Below are positions 26,100 to 35,000 of a stretch of DNA of 64,000 nt, one piece after another. The stretch covers positions 558,001-622,000 of the forward strand of contig CALWQT010000001.1 in NCBI GenBank assembly GCA_944383765.1, in the 5' to 3' direction. Numbering within the stretch: position 1 is the first letter of the stretch; each line of letters starts with the position of its first letter. The notes beneath the pieces are model-generated. The model had not been told where the DNA came from, made no database searches, and saw only the letters and a list, made by a program, of their open reading frames with translations. The position numbers were made by a program, and so were the translations under genes. Source of the stretch: an uncultured Lachnospiraceae bacterium (GTDB lineage Bacteria; Bacillota; Clostridia; Lachnospirales; Lachnospiraceae).

Positions 26100-27639
26100 G
26101 TTCCCAGCCACCCCCAAATATTCCTATACTGCTTCTGTAGCCTGCCGCCTCTAACAGATGTTCTCTTTTTATCGCTGGACCGTCGCTTAAATCTGCAATT
26201 GTCCTTGCTACTTTCAACACTCTGTCTCTTCCTCTTCCGCTCAGTTCTTCCATCTCATAAAGCTGTTTCATCAAATACTCTTCCTCTGGGCCCAAACTAC
26301 AGAATTGCTCCAGCTCTTCCCTGGTCATACGGCTGTTAAATAATGTCTTTCTTCCCTGGAACCGTTTTCTCTGTATCTGCCAGGCCTTTTCTACCCGGTT
26401 TCTGATCTGGGCCGAGCTCTCCTCCATATTTCTCTTTCCAGCAATATCTTCATAAGAAATCGCTGCCGCTTCTGCAATCAGATCCATTCTGTCTAAAATA
26501 GGCCTGGACATCTTTCCCAGATATTTTCGTATCTGTGTTTCCGAACAGTGACATTTCGTCCGGTCTGGATAACAGCCGCAGGGGCATGGATTGCTGGCTG
26601 CTACCAGCATGAAATCCGCTGGAAACCGGTACGCTCCTGCCGTTCTGGCTACCACAATGCTCCTGTCCTCCAGTGGCTGCCGCAGCAATTCGATCACATT
26701 CCTGGAAAACTCCGGAAATTCATCTAAAAACAGCACTCCCCCTGATGCTAAAGACACCTCTCCCGGTTTTGGTCCCCTGCCTCCCCCGGCAATCGCCTGA
26801 ATGGTAGCTGTATGATGAGGACTGCGAAAGGGTCTGGAAGATATCAGAGCCTGTCCTTCCGGCAAAAGGCCACAGATACTGTATACCTTGGATATTTCTC
26901 TTTTTTCCTCCAGAGTCAGAGGCGGCATAATCGTGGGTATCCTTCTGGCCGTCATGCTTTTTCCTGTTCCTGCCGGTCCTATGATAAGCAGATTGTGCAT
27001 ACCGGCAGCAGCGATTTCTGCTGCCCTCTTTAAGTGTGCCTGCCCCATAATATCCTTGTAATCCAATCCGCCTTCTTCCTGTTTCTCCTCTTCCTGTTCA
27101 GCCACTACTTCCTCTGTCCAATATTCCTCCCCCTGGTTCAGGAGTTCTGTCAGTTCCCTTAAGGATGACACGCCTATTACAGGAAGCGCCCCGGCAGCCT
27201 GCCCTTCCCGACAGTTTTCCCTGGGAAGAAAGCACCGGGAAAATCCATGGTCCCTGGCAGCCATCACCATAGGCAGACAGCCCCGGATTCCCTTTACTTC
27301 CCCATTCAACCCTAATTCTCCGGCGATCATCACATTTTCCAGCTTTTTCCCGTTTATGATTCCATATGCGCCCAATACTGCAACCGCAATGGCCAGGTCA
27401 AATACCGTACCTTCTTTTTTCACACCGGCTGGGGACAGATTGACTGTTATTTTTTTTGGCTGGCAATGAAAGCCTGAATTTTTCAGCGCTGTCATCACTC
27501 TGTCCTTTGCTTCTTTCACAGAACTTCCCAGATACCCTACCATGGAAATTCCCGGCAGTCCGTTGCTCACATCTGCTTCCACACTCACCTGGTATCCGTC
27601 CATTCCGCTGATTCCTATGCTGTTGATCCTGCAGAACAT
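26092..27639 (-). CDS. yifB: YifB/ComM family Mg-chelatase-like AAA ATPase
   Basis: ComM-type helicase thought to promote branch migration during recombination of transformed DNA. About 515 aa. N-terminal ribosomal-S5-like domain (SVEADVSNGLPGISMVGYL), Walker A GPAGTGKSMTARR, Walker B LFLDEFPEF, sensor region NPCPCGCYPD with the characteristic cysteines, and the C-terminal Mg-chelatase domain. ATG 27639 follows AAAGGAGACATAT; the open frame extends to 27780 but that part is non-coding leader. First gene of yifB-dprA-topA. Confidence 0.94.
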   Translation of the reverse strand: MFCRINSIGISGMDGYQVSVEADVSNGLPGISMVGYLGSSVKEAKDRVMTALKNSGFHCQPKKITVNLSPAGVKKEGTVFDLAIAVAVLGAYGIINGKKLENVMIAGELGLNGEVKGIRGCLPMVMAARDHGFSRCFLPRENCREGQAAGALPVIGVSSLRELTELLNQGEEYWTEEVVAEQEEEKQEEGGLDYKDIMGQAHLKRAAEIAAAGMHNLLIIGPAGTGKSMTARRIPTIMPPLTLEEKREISKVYSICGLLPEGQALISSRPFRSPHHTATIQAIAGGGRGPKPGEVSLASGGVLFLDEFPEFSRNVIELLRQPLEDRSIVVARTAGAYRFPADFMLVAASNPCPCGCYPDRTKCHCSETQIRKYLGKMSRPILDRMDLIAEAAAISYEDIAGKRNMEESSAQIRNRVEKAWQIQRKRFQGRKTLFNSRMTREELEQFCSLGPEEEYLMKQLYEMEELSGRGRDRVLKVARTIADLSDGPAIKREHLLEAAGYRSSIGIFGGGWEHE

Positions 27640-27731
27640 ATATGTCTCCTTTCTCCTATCCCCACCTGAAAAAGGACAGACTGAAGGCAGGGAATCTCTG
27701 TAAACTTTTACTAACCATATAAATAAAAAAT

Positions 27732-27840
27732 CGGAATATTCCGGCCGACCGGCCGTCATGCAGCAGCTCACAGCTGCCAAGATAAGATAAAAAAGAAAAA
27801 ATCAGATTGTCAGAATGCCTGCCTGCATAAGCAGGCTAGG
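27732..27840 (-). other. palindrome-rich spacer between the hydrolase and yifB
   Basis: Four inverted repeats in about 110 bases: CGGAATATTCCG (27732-27743), CCGGCCGACCGGCCG (27741-27755), GCAGC-AGCTCACA-GCTGC (27760-27777) and GCCTGC-type arms at 27812-27840 overlapping the hydrolase stop. T-rich tracts follow on the minus strand near 27725-27731 and 27787-27798. One or two probably act as terminators of the hydrolase gene; the function of the rest is unclear. Confidence 0.4.
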
Positions 27841-28768
27841 CAAGATGGCTGAAAATCCAGGAAGCAATTTCTGATATGACCTCTTCCCGGTTGGTTTCAT
27901 TTAACAATTCATGGCGGGCACCTGGATACAGTTTCATCTTTACATCTGCAAGTCCCAGCTTCTGGTAACGCCGGAACAGGCTTCTGATGCCTTTTCCATA
28001 ATCTCCCACCGGATCTTCTTCCCCCGACATCATCAGCACCGGAAGAGTCAGCGGCATCTTCTGAAGCTGTTTCCTGCTCTTTAAAAGCAGCATGGTGTCA
28101 AAAAAATCCCGGTATGCGGAACAGGTAAAACGGAACTGGCAGTATGGATCCTCCACATAGGATGTTACTTTCTCCCTGTCTCTGGAAAGCCAGTCGCTCT
28201 CTGTCTCAGGAGGACCCACCCTTCGATTGTAACTTCCCAATACCAGCTGATGCAGGAGAGCGCTCCGGAAACGTTCCCCATGGACCATTCCTTCTAACCG
28301 TACCACTGCATCACCCAGTAAAAGCAGGGGAAGAGGCTGATTTCCAGTTCCCATTAAAATAGCTCCCGCCTCTCCTCTTCCATAGGTCAGCAGATAACGC
28401 CTGACAAAAAAAGACCCCATACTATGCCCAAGAATAAAATGGGGAATTCCCGGATAGCACCTTGCCGCTGCTTTGCGGACCCGGTAAATATCACGTACTA
28501 TACAGGACGCTCCGTTTTTCTCTGAAAAAAATCCAAAGTCTTCTTCCGTTCCTGCGGTTTCCCCATGTCCCAGATGGTCATGACCGATCACTGCGATTCC
28601 CTGCTTTGCCAGGGCACAGGCACACTCTTCATAGCGTCTGATATGCTCGATCATTCCATGGGAAATCTGCAACACTGCCACTGCCTGTTTTTCCGGTTTC
28701 CAATGCATGACATGAATCTGTGACCTTCCATCACTGGAAGGCAGACGAAATTCTTCCGCTTTTGACAT
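27836..28768 (-). CDS. alpha/beta hydrolase, lysophospholipase-like (Hydrolase_4)
   Basis: Serine hydrolase of the monoacylglycerol lipase/lysophospholipase type. About 310 aa. Nucleophile elbow GHSMGS, oxyanion segment QISHGMIEHIRRY, acid residue in MMSGEEDPVGD and catalytic His in PGARHELLNETNREEV are all present. No signal peptide, so cytosolic or membrane-associated. Start ATG 28768 behind AAAGGAGAG; a longer frame to 28840 is not supported. It lies between the DNA repair pair and yifB with no functional link visible; substrate unknown. Confidence 0.88.
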   Translation of the reverse strand: MSKAEEFRLPSSDGRSQIHVMHWKPEKQAVAVLQISHGMIEHIRRYEECACALAKQGIAVIGHDHLGHGETAGTEEDFGFFSEKNGASCIVRDIYRVRKAAARCYPGIPHFILGHSMGSFFVRRYLLTYGRGEAGAILMGTGNQPLPLLLLGDAVVRLEGMVHGERFRSALLHQLVLGSYNRRVGPPETESDWLSRDREKVTSYVEDPYCQFRFTCSAYRDFFDTMLLLKSRKQLQKMPLTLPVLMMSGEEDPVGDYGKGIRSLFRRYQKLGLADVKMKLYPGARHELLNETNREEVISEIASWIFSHLA

Positions 28769-28849
28769 GGCACACTCTCCTTTCTTCCCCTGTCTGTCCT
28801 TTCGTATTTTTATCATAACACAGCCTGATTTCCCATACAAGGGATTTCC

Positions 28850-29608
28850 CTAGTTCTCCCACTCTGTCATATACTTCCGATACCGCAAAGGCAAATGGGT
28901 ATTCTGGCATCTTCTGTTCTCACGTTCCGGGATGGCAATGGTGTGAAAAAACGTTTTCCACAGTTCTCCATAGCTGTCTTCCCGGACGGCTTCCCTCATC
29001 TGATTTTCCAATCCTGCAGCCAATCCGTGGACGATCACCGTATTTTCGCCTCTCAGGTGCACAGCTGCTTTGTTTCGTTTTATATCCGCCAACAGCCAGT
29101 TTTCCTCCCTCAGACGGTCTTCAAAATGTCTGGAAACCAGTTCCAACACATCATGTTTCGGACCGATCCTTCCTGCCAGATTTCCATTTTTAAACCGGGT
29201 AAACCGGACAAAACCCGTCAGCTGATGGGCCTCTCCCCACACCGCCCTGCTCATCTCATGCATCTCTGCAACTGCAGGTAAGGATAACATTTGTATCACT
29301 TTACCCCCATATCGGAACCCTTCTATCAAAAACCGGTACATGTGATCCCCACGCCGTTCATCACAGTGTAATGCTCCATGATACAGAAGTCTGCAGGCTT
29401 CTTTCGATATCTTTTTCTCCACACTGGAAAAAACTGATTCCGCTTTTTTGCTGTCCGGTATGACTTCCAGATAAGTAGAAAACAGCTCGGGGATATAGCT
29501 GTCTATCAGTTCCAGCTTCTGGTCACAGCTGGGTTTTCCGCTTGTTCCCGCATCATAGATTCCTGACAAAATTCCCTCCAGGCTATTTCTGCACAGATAA
29601 ATTATCAT
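28850..29608 (-). CDS. TIGR03915-type DNA metabolism protein (DUF4130), partner of the radical SAM repair protein
   Basis: About 252 aa. N-terminal IIYLCRNSLEGILSGIYDA and the C-terminal HLPLRYRKYMTEWEN match the uncharacterised family found next to the TIGR03916 radical SAM gene, where the pair is proposed to act in DNA repair or modification. The middle contains FVRFTRFKNGNLAGRIGPKHDV. The start at 29608 shares a base with the stop of the radical SAM gene (TAATG), so expression is tightly coupled. The ORF extends to 29635, but MIIYL is the conserved start. Mechanism unknown. Confidence 0.8.
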   Translation of the reverse strand: MIIYLCRNSLEGILSGIYDAGTSGKPSCDQKLELIDSYIPELFSTYLEVIPDSKKAESVFSSVEKKISKEACRLLYHGALHCDERRGDHMYRFLIEGFRYGGKVIQMLSLPAVAEMHEMSRAVWGEAHQLTGFVRFTRFKNGNLAGRIGPKHDVLELVSRHFEDRLREENWLLADIKRNKAAVHLRGENTVIVHGLAAGLENQMREAVREDSYGELWKTFFHTIAIPERENRRCQNTHLPLRYRKYMTEWEN

Positions 29609-30954
29609 TATATTACCCCCAATTTGGATATCCATTCGTCTTCCATGGTTGGAGACGCTTTCACATGAAAATCATCAAACAGAGTCATCTGCCTGTAGGC
29701 GTTGGCAGTTTCTATCTCCCAACTCTTTCTTTTCTCCTCCCCGATCAGTCTGGATGCGATCACGTCCTGGTCCCAGCGGAAGGTATCCATCATCTTTCCC
29801 CTACAGGTAATAAAATACATCGCCCGTTTCAATACTACTCCAAAACGTTTCAGATCTTCAAACTCCAGGGAAGCATATCTTCTGGCCGCAACAATTCTCC
29901 GTACAGATTTCACTCCCATTCCCGGCACTCTCAGTAAAGTCCTGTAATCAGCCTGGTTCACCTCCACCGGAAACTTGTCCAGATTTCTCAATGCCCAGTC
30001 GCATTTCGGATCCAGCAATACATTAAAATTCGGCCTGTCCTCAGAAAGCAGCTCAGATGCCTGGAATCCGTAATATCGCAGCAGCCAGTCTGCCTGATAA
30101 AGCCTGTGCTCCCGCAAAAGGGGAGGGCCTCCCGGCAACGCCGGAAGGCTGCTGTCATCATTCACTCTCACAAATGCAGAGTAAAACACCCTCTTCAGCC
30201 CATAGTTCTGATACAGTGCCTCAGCCACCCTCATCATCTGATAATCGCTCTCCGGCGTAGCTCCCACGATCATCTGGGTACTCTGCCCTGCAGGAACAAA
30301 AGAAGGATTGCTGCGGCGGACCATGATTTCCTGTTTTCCCGCCTCAATCCCTCTTTGTATCTGGCGCATGGGAAGCAAAATCTTTTCCCTTGTTTTGCCT
30401 GGTGCCAGTCTGCGAAGCCCTTCAGCAGTAGGCAATTCCAGATTCACGCTCATTCTGTCTGCCAGAAAACCAGCCTGCTGGATCAGGACAGGATCTGCTC
30501 CGGGAATCGCCTTCACATGGATATAACCACGAAACCTGTGTTCCTTTCTCAGTTTCCATAGGGTTCTTACCATCAGTTCCATGGTATAGTCCGGGCTGTA
30601 TAAAATCCCGGAACTTAAGAACAGTCCCTCAATATAGTTCCGCTTATAAAACTCCATGGTCAGCGTACATACTTCATCGGGGGTAAAAGACGTACGGACC
30701 ACATCATTGGAACAACGGTTGATGCAATAATGGCAGTCATAAATACATTGATTGGTAAACAGTATTTTTAAAAGAGAAATGCACCTTCCGTCAGCGGAAA
30801 AACTGTGACAGATTCCCGGGGCTGAAGTGCTTCCTGTACAACCCTTCTTTCCCCTTCTGTCTACTCCGCTGGAGGTGCATGCAACATCATACTTCGCCGC
30901 GTCTGTGAGAATTTCCAGTTTCTGGCTTATACTCAGTCCTTCCTGTATCAGCAT
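29608..30954 (-). CDS. radical SAM protein, putative DNA modification/repair (TIGR03916)
   Basis: About 448 aa. The radical SAM [4Fe-4S] motif CIYDCHYC lies near residues 75-82, with NRCSNDVVRTSF after it. The C-terminus has a helix-hairpin-helix element, LLRVPGMGVKSVRRIVAAR, a DNA-binding motif shared with repair enzymes. ATG 30954 has GGGAGG about 11 bases upstream; an ATG at 30984 lies inside a LexA-like palindrome and lacks a site. Two LexA-like boxes and a good promoter lie upstream, so SOS induction is likely (inference). Confidence 0.85.
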   Translation of the reverse strand: MLIQEGLSISQKLEILTDAAKYDVACTSSGVDRRGKKGCTGSTSAPGICHSFSADGRCISLLKILFTNQCIYDCHYCINRCSNDVVRTSFTPDEVCTLTMEFYKRNYIEGLFLSSGILYSPDYTMELMVRTLWKLRKEHRFRGYIHVKAIPGADPVLIQQAGFLADRMSVNLELPTAEGLRRLAPGKTREKILLPMRQIQRGIEAGKQEIMVRRSNPSFVPAGQSTQMIVGATPESDYQMMRVAEALYQNYGLKRVFYSAFVRVNDDSSLPALPGGPPLLREHRLYQADWLLRYYGFQASELLSEDRPNFNVLLDPKCDWALRNLDKFPVEVNQADYRTLLRVPGMGVKSVRRIVAARRYASLEFEDLKRFGVVLKRAMYFITCRGKMMDTFRWDQDVIASRLIGEEKRKSWEIETANAYRQMTLFDDFHVKASPTMEDEWISKLGVI

Positions 30955-30978
30955 ACAGATTTCCGCCTCCCGCAAAAA

Positions 30979-30990
30979 GAACATATGTTC
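30979..30990. promoter_or_regulatory. LexA-like SOS box, downstream of the -10 of the radical SAM gene
   Basis: GAACATATGTTC, a perfect palindrome matching the Gram-positive LexA core GAAC-N4-GTTC. It lies at about +5 to +17 of the predicted transcript, where LexA binding would block initiation or escape. Confidence 0.75.
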
Positions 30991-31001
30991 TTTTTTCTTT
31001 T

Positions 31002-31030
31002 ATCATAACACAGATTCCTTTTCTTGGCAA
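31002..31030 (-). promoter_or_regulatory. promoter of the DNA repair pair
   Basis: Minus-strand TTGCCA, 17-base spacer, TATGAT with extended -10 TGT. One LexA-like box follows the -10 and a second starts 10 bases before the -35. Confidence 0.7.
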
Positions 31031-31039
31031 GGCAAAACC

Positions 31040-31051
31040 GAACTTATGTTC
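31040..31051. promoter_or_regulatory. second LexA-like SOS box, upstream of the -35
   Basis: GAACTTATGTTC, flanked by C on the left, matching the core GAAC-N4-GTTC. It overlaps the 3' end of the sigma factor gene and sits upstream of the -35 of the radical SAM promoter. Confidence 0.65.
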
Positions 31052-31685
31052 TTCCATTTTTTCCCTGATTAAATTCTTCCCGCAGCTTTTCAATCGCTTT
31101 TTTCTCGATCCGGCTCACATAGGACCTGGAAATTCCCAGAATCGCCGCAATTTCTCTCTGGGTATGTTCTTTTTTCCCAAACAATCCATACCGGAGGCTT
31201 ACCACCTGTTTCTCACTGTCTTTCAGACATTTTTCGTATGCTTCATACAATTCTTCTACATCCTGGCTGAGAATGATATCTTCCAGTACCTCCCGGTTAT
31301 CCATTTCAATCACATCAACCAGATTGACCGATTCCCCATCCTTATCCACTCCGATAGGCTCAAACAAGGAAACTTCCCTGGAAAACTTTTTGCTGGCCCT
31401 GAGAAGCATGAGTATCTCATTTTCCACGCATTTTGCTGCATATGTGGCAAGCCTGGAACCTTTATCCACCTTAAACGTATTTACCGCCTTAATCAGCCCG
31501 ATGGTCCCTACAGACAAAAGATCATCCGTATCATAATCCGTTCCCTGGTATTTCTTCACCACATGGGCCACCAGGCGCATATTCCTTTCAATCAGCACGT
31601 CCCTGGCTGTCTGATCGCCCTCTTTCAAACGTCCCAGATATTCTCTCTCCTCGCTGGCAGTCAATGGTTTTGGAAAAGTTTTCAA
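31044..31685 (-). CDS. sigK: sporulation sigma factor, SigK-like, without pro-sequence
   Basis: RNA polymerase sigma factor of the SigE/SigK group. 213 aa. Region 2: NMRLVAHVVKKYQGTDYDTD, DLLSVGTIGLIKAVNTF, LATYAAKCVENEILM. Region 4: REIAAILGISRSYVSRIEKKA. It begins TTG-KTFPKPLTASEERE, aligning right after the processing site of Bacillus pro-SigK, so the N-terminal pro-peptide is absent, as known for Clostridioides difficile SigK. AGGTGG lies eight bases before the TTG. It is a single uninterrupted gene, with no skin element. SigE is the main alternative, but the region 2 to 4 sequence fits SigK better. Confidence 0.8.
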   Translation of the reverse strand: MKTFPKPLTASEEREYLGRLKEGDQTARDVLIERNMRLVAHVVKKYQGTDYDTDDLLSVGTIGLIKAVNTFKVDKGSRLATYAAKCVENEILMLLRASKKFSREVSLFEPIGVDKDGESVNLVDVIEMDNREVLEDIILSQDVEELYEAYEKCLKDSEKQVVSLRYGLFGKKEHTQREIAAILGISRSYVSRIEKKAIEKLREEFNQGKNGRT

Positions 31686-31765
31686 AGAAAGCCACCTGAA
31701 AAGCTGTTTATTTTAATCTATGCCGGGAACCCCTTCTTAGTGCTTTTACAACTTTTTTTCTATTC

Positions 31766-33202
31766 TTACTGGTTCAGCTTCTCTGACAGAAGCTTCCGGA
31801 TACTGTCAGGATCTGCTTTTCCCTTCATCTGCCTCATCACTTGTCCCATCAGGAAAGAAAAGACCTTATCTTTTCCCTGCCGGTATTCTTCCACTGCCTG
31901 CCCATACTCCGCCAGGACTCCTGAAACCGCTTTTTCCAGTTCCTGCTCATCTCTTACCACGGCAAGCCCGTGTTCTCTGATATACTGTTCCGGATCAGTA
32001 TCTTCACGAAACATGGCAGCAAATACCTTTCTGGCTGAATGAGCTGTTACTATCCCTTTTTCCTCCATCTGAATCAGACTTGCAAGATGTTCCGAAGAAA
32101 ATTTAAGGTCCTGAGGTTCTACCCCTTCCTCCTTCATCAGACGCATGGTCTCCCCCATCAGCCAGGCTGCTGTCTTTCTGCCATTTCCTGTCAGCTTTAC
32201 CGTTCTCTCAAATCGTTCTGCCATATAAACAGAAGCTGTAAGCACAGACGCGTCATACTCCGTCAAGCCATATGTCTCCTGAAACAGCTTTTTCCGTTCC
32301 TCCCTCATCATAGGCAGATTTTTCTTCACCTGTCCCAGCCATTTTTCATCCAATACCATCAAAGGCAGATCCGGATCCGGAAAATACCGATAATCCTTGG
32401 CATCTTCTTTGGAACGCATGGGACGGGAAGACTCTTTGTTTTCATCCCACCTTCTGGTTTCCTGGACAACAGCCTTTCCTTCTTCCAGAAGTTCAATCTG
32501 CCGCTCCCGTTCTCCTTCTATGGCATGAGCAATCGCTTTAAACGAATTCAGGTTCTTCATTTCCGTTCTGATACCCAAATGGTTGCTGCCGGCCTCTCTG
32601 ACTGACAGGTTTACATCTGCCCTCATGGAACCTTCCTGAAGTTTACAGTCAGACACTTTCAGATACTGCAGTGTTGTCCTCAGCTGCTCCAGATAAGCAA
32701 TCACTTCATCGGCACTTCTCATATCCGGTTCTGACACAATCTCGATCAGAGGAACTCCACTGCGGTTAAAGTCCACCAGAGAACTGTCACTCCATTCATC
32801 ATGGACCAGTTTTCCTGCGTCTTCTTCCATATGGATTTCATGGATCCGGATCTGTTTCCTCCCGGAAGCCGTCTCAATTTCCACCCATCCGTCATGACAG
32901 ATTGGAAGGTACAGCTGGGAAATCTGATAGTTCTGAGGATTGTCAGGATAAAAATAATTTTTCCGGTCAAACCGGCTCCGGCAGTTGATCTGACAATGAA
33001 AAGCCAGACCTGCAGCCACCGCATATTCCAATACCCTCTTATTCAGTACCGGAAGTGCTCCCGGAAACCCGGCGCATACCGGACAGGTCTGGGTATTCGG
33101 TTCTGCTCCGAATCTGGTAGAACAGCCGCAAAAAATCTTTGTTTTTGTAGCCAGTTCCACATGAACTTCCAGTCCGATCACCGTTTCATACTGTTTTCCC
33201 AT
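31766..33202 (-). CDS. gatB: aspartyl/glutamyl-tRNA amidotransferase subunit B
   Basis: Kinase and tRNA-binding subunit of GatCAB, which converts Asp-tRNA(Asn) and/or Glu-tRNA(Gln) to the amide. About 478 aa. N-terminal YETVIGLEVHVELATKTKIF and CGCSTRFG/TCPVC zinc cysteines; ENKESSRPMRSKEDAKDYRYFPDPDLP in two blocks is diagnostic; C-terminal YqeY-like tail ending LLSEKLNQ. ATG 33202 overlaps the gatA 3' end by 17 bases behind AAGGAGGG. Last gene of aspS-gatC-gatA-gatB. Confidence 0.96.
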   Translation of the reverse strand: MGKQYETVIGLEVHVELATKTKIFCGCSTRFGAEPNTQTCPVCAGFPGALPVLNKRVLEYAVAAGLAFHCQINCRSRFDRKNYFYPDNPQNYQISQLYLPICHDGWVEIETASGRKQIRIHEIHMEEDAGKLVHDEWSDSSLVDFNRSGVPLIEIVSEPDMRSADEVIAYLEQLRTTLQYLKVSDCKLQEGSMRADVNLSVREAGSNHLGIRTEMKNLNSFKAIAHAIEGERERQIELLEEGKAVVQETRRWDENKESSRPMRSKEDAKDYRYFPDPDLPLMVLDEKWLGQVKKNLPMMREERKKLFQETYGLTEYDASVLTASVYMAERFERTVKLTGNGRKTAAWLMGETMRLMKEEGVEPQDLKFSSEHLASLIQMEEKGIVTAHSARKVFAAMFREDTDPEQYIREHGLAVVRDEQELEKAVSGVLAEYGQAVEEYRQGKDKVFSFLMGQVMRQMKGKADPDSIRKLLSEKLNQ

Positions 33203-34682
33203 GACAAATCCCTCCTTCTTTTCTCCAGGATTCTTTCCATTCCCCTCTGGCTTCCTCGCAGGCAAATGCTGTACGGAACACCAGATCTTCCCGGAACAAA
33301 TTCCCGATCAGCTGGATTCCTACCGGAAGACCGTTTTCATCTGTGCTCCACGGCATGGACAGAGCCGGGAGACCTGCCAGATTCACTGCTACCGTATCCA
33401 CATCTCCCAGATACATTTTCATAGGATCCTTCAGACTCTCTCCCAATATTCCTGCCGTAGTAGGGGCTGCCGGCGCCAAAAGCAGGTCATACCGGCCGAA
33501 AGCCCGGTCAAAAGCCTGTTTCACCAATGCTCTTACTTTCAATGCTTTCAGGTAATAGGCGTCATAATATCCGGAACTGAGCACAAATGTTCCTAGCAGA
33601 ATCCTTCGTTTCACTTCTTTCCCAAATCCCTGGGAACGGCTTTTTTTATACATCTCGTGCAGATCCTGACCTTCCTCTTTTTCTGCCCGAAATCCGTATT
33701 TTACCCCATCAAAACGTTCCAGATTGGAGCTGGCTTCTGCGGAAGCGATGACATAATAAGCCGGAATCACATATTCTTCCAGTCCAAGGGAAAAAACTTC
33801 CACTTCCGCTCCCAGTCCTTTCAGCTTCTCTGCTGTATCCATAATAGCCGCTCTCACAGCCGGCTCTGTTCCCGTTCCCATATAACCTTCCGGAATTCCA
33901 ATCTTTATCCCTTTCACTCCTCTTCTGTCCTTCAGATTCCATGCAAACGGACGGGAAACAGCACTGGTAGAATCTTTCGGATCATGGACAGCCAATAGAT
34001 CCAGCAAAGCCGCGCAGTCAGCCACATCCCTGCCTATGGGACCAATCTGGTCCAGCGAGGAACCATAGGCGATCAGGCCATATCTGGATACCGCTCCATA
34101 AGTAGGCTTAATCCCTGTCACTCCACACCAGGCTGCCGGCTGCCGTATAGAGCCACCGGTATCCGACCCTAATGCCAGAGGCACTTCTCCGGAAGCCACT
34201 GCTGCGCAGGAACCTCCGGAAGAGCCACCGGGAACCCTTTCTGTATTCCATGGGTTTTTTGTAGGGCCAAAACAGGATGTTTCCGTTGTACTTCCCATGG
34301 CAAACTCATCCATATTGGTTTTCCCTATGATCACGCTGCCTCCCTTCTCCAGAAGCTTCACCGCTTCTGCCTGATAGGGAGGTACAAACCCTTCCAGGAT
34401 CCTGGAGCAGCAGGTAGTGGGGATTCCATACGTGCAGATATTATCTTTTATGGCAACAGGCACTCCTGCCAGCACGCTGTCATATCGTCCTTCCCGGATC
34501 TCCCGGTCTATCCTGTCCGCCTGTCTCAGAGTTTCTTCTCCGTCTCTCCATACAAAAGCATGAATATCGTCCTCCACGGTTCCCATACGGTCCAGGCAGG
34601 ATTCTACTGCTTCCCGGCAGCTTACTTCTCTCTTCCGTATCCGTTCCCCTAAAGCAACGGCTGTCATCTCCCATAATTCCAT
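33186..34682 (-). CDS. gatA: aspartyl/glutamyl-tRNA amidotransferase subunit A
   Basis: Amidase subunit of GatCAB, releasing ammonia from glutamine. About 498 aa. The Ser-cis-Ser-Lys centre is visible: Lys in VAIKDNICTYG, the Gly/Ser-rich RVPGGSSGGSCAAVASGE and LGSDTGGSIRQPA. ATG 34682 follows GGAGGGATGAT, ten bases after gatC; the longer frame to 34745 lies inside gatC. Overlaps gatB. Confidence 0.96.
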   Translation of the reverse strand: MELWEMTAVALGERIRKREVSCREAVESCLDRMGTVEDDIHAFVWRDGEETLRQADRIDREIREGRYDSVLAGVPVAIKDNICTYGIPTTCCSRILEGFVPPYQAEAVKLLEKGGSVIIGKTNMDEFAMGSTTETSCFGPTKNPWNTERVPGGSSGGSCAAVASGEVPLALGSDTGGSIRQPAAWCGVTGIKPTYGAVSRYGLIAYGSSLDQIGPIGRDVADCAALLDLLAVHDPKDSTSAVSRPFAWNLKDRRGVKGIKIGIPEGYMGTGTEPAVRAAIMDTAEKLKGLGAEVEVFSLGLEEYVIPAYYVIASAEASSNLERFDGVKYGFRAEKEEGQDLHEMYKKSRSQGFGKEVKRRILLGTFVLSSGYYDAYYLKALKVRALVKQAFDRAFGRYDLLLAPAAPTTAGILGESLKDPMKMYLGDVDTVAVNLAGLPALSMPWSTDENGLPVGIQLIGNLFREDLVFRTAFACEEARGEWKESWRKEGGICHGKTV

Positions 34683-34692
34683 ATCATCCCTC

Positions 34693-34986
34693 CTACTCCA
34701 CTGTCTTCGGTACCAGATACTGTCCGTTTTCTTTTGCAGGCGCATCCTGCAGCAGGTCTTCCTTCTGATTTCCGTTGGTCACTTCATCTTCTCTCCATAC
34801 ACATTCCAGCGTATACGGGTGTATCATAGGCTCTGTTCCGGAAGTATCCAGTTCCTTCATTTTTTCCACATAATCCAGCATATTCTGCATATCGGCTGCT
34901 GCCTGCTCCTTTTCTTCGTCTGTCACTTCCAGTTTTGCCAGAAGCATTACTTGTTCCATGATTTCCTTGCTGATTTTTCCTGCCAT
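34693..34986 (-). CDS. gatC: aspartyl/glutamyl-tRNA amidotransferase subunit C
   Basis: Small GatCAB subunit that holds GatA and GatB together. 97 aa. Family features: VMLLAKLEVTDEEKEQAAADM near the N-terminus (two blocks), then MLDYVEKMKELDTSGTEP and the C-terminal ENGQYLVPKTVE. ATG 34986 follows AAGGAGAAGATC; a frame to 35127 overlaps aspS and is not coding. It directly follows aspS. Confidence 0.94.
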   Translation of the reverse strand: MAGKISKEIMEQVMLLAKLEVTDEEKEQAAADMQNMLDYVEKMKELDTSGTEPMIHPYTLECVWREDEVTNGNQKEDLLQDAPAKENGQYLVPKTVE

Positions 34987-35000
34987 GATCTTCTCCTTTT

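Noticed and set aside
27640..27780. N-terminal extension of yifB by 47 codons.
   Set aside because: The extension spans palindromes and has no site; the conserved start follows AAAGGAG at 27639.
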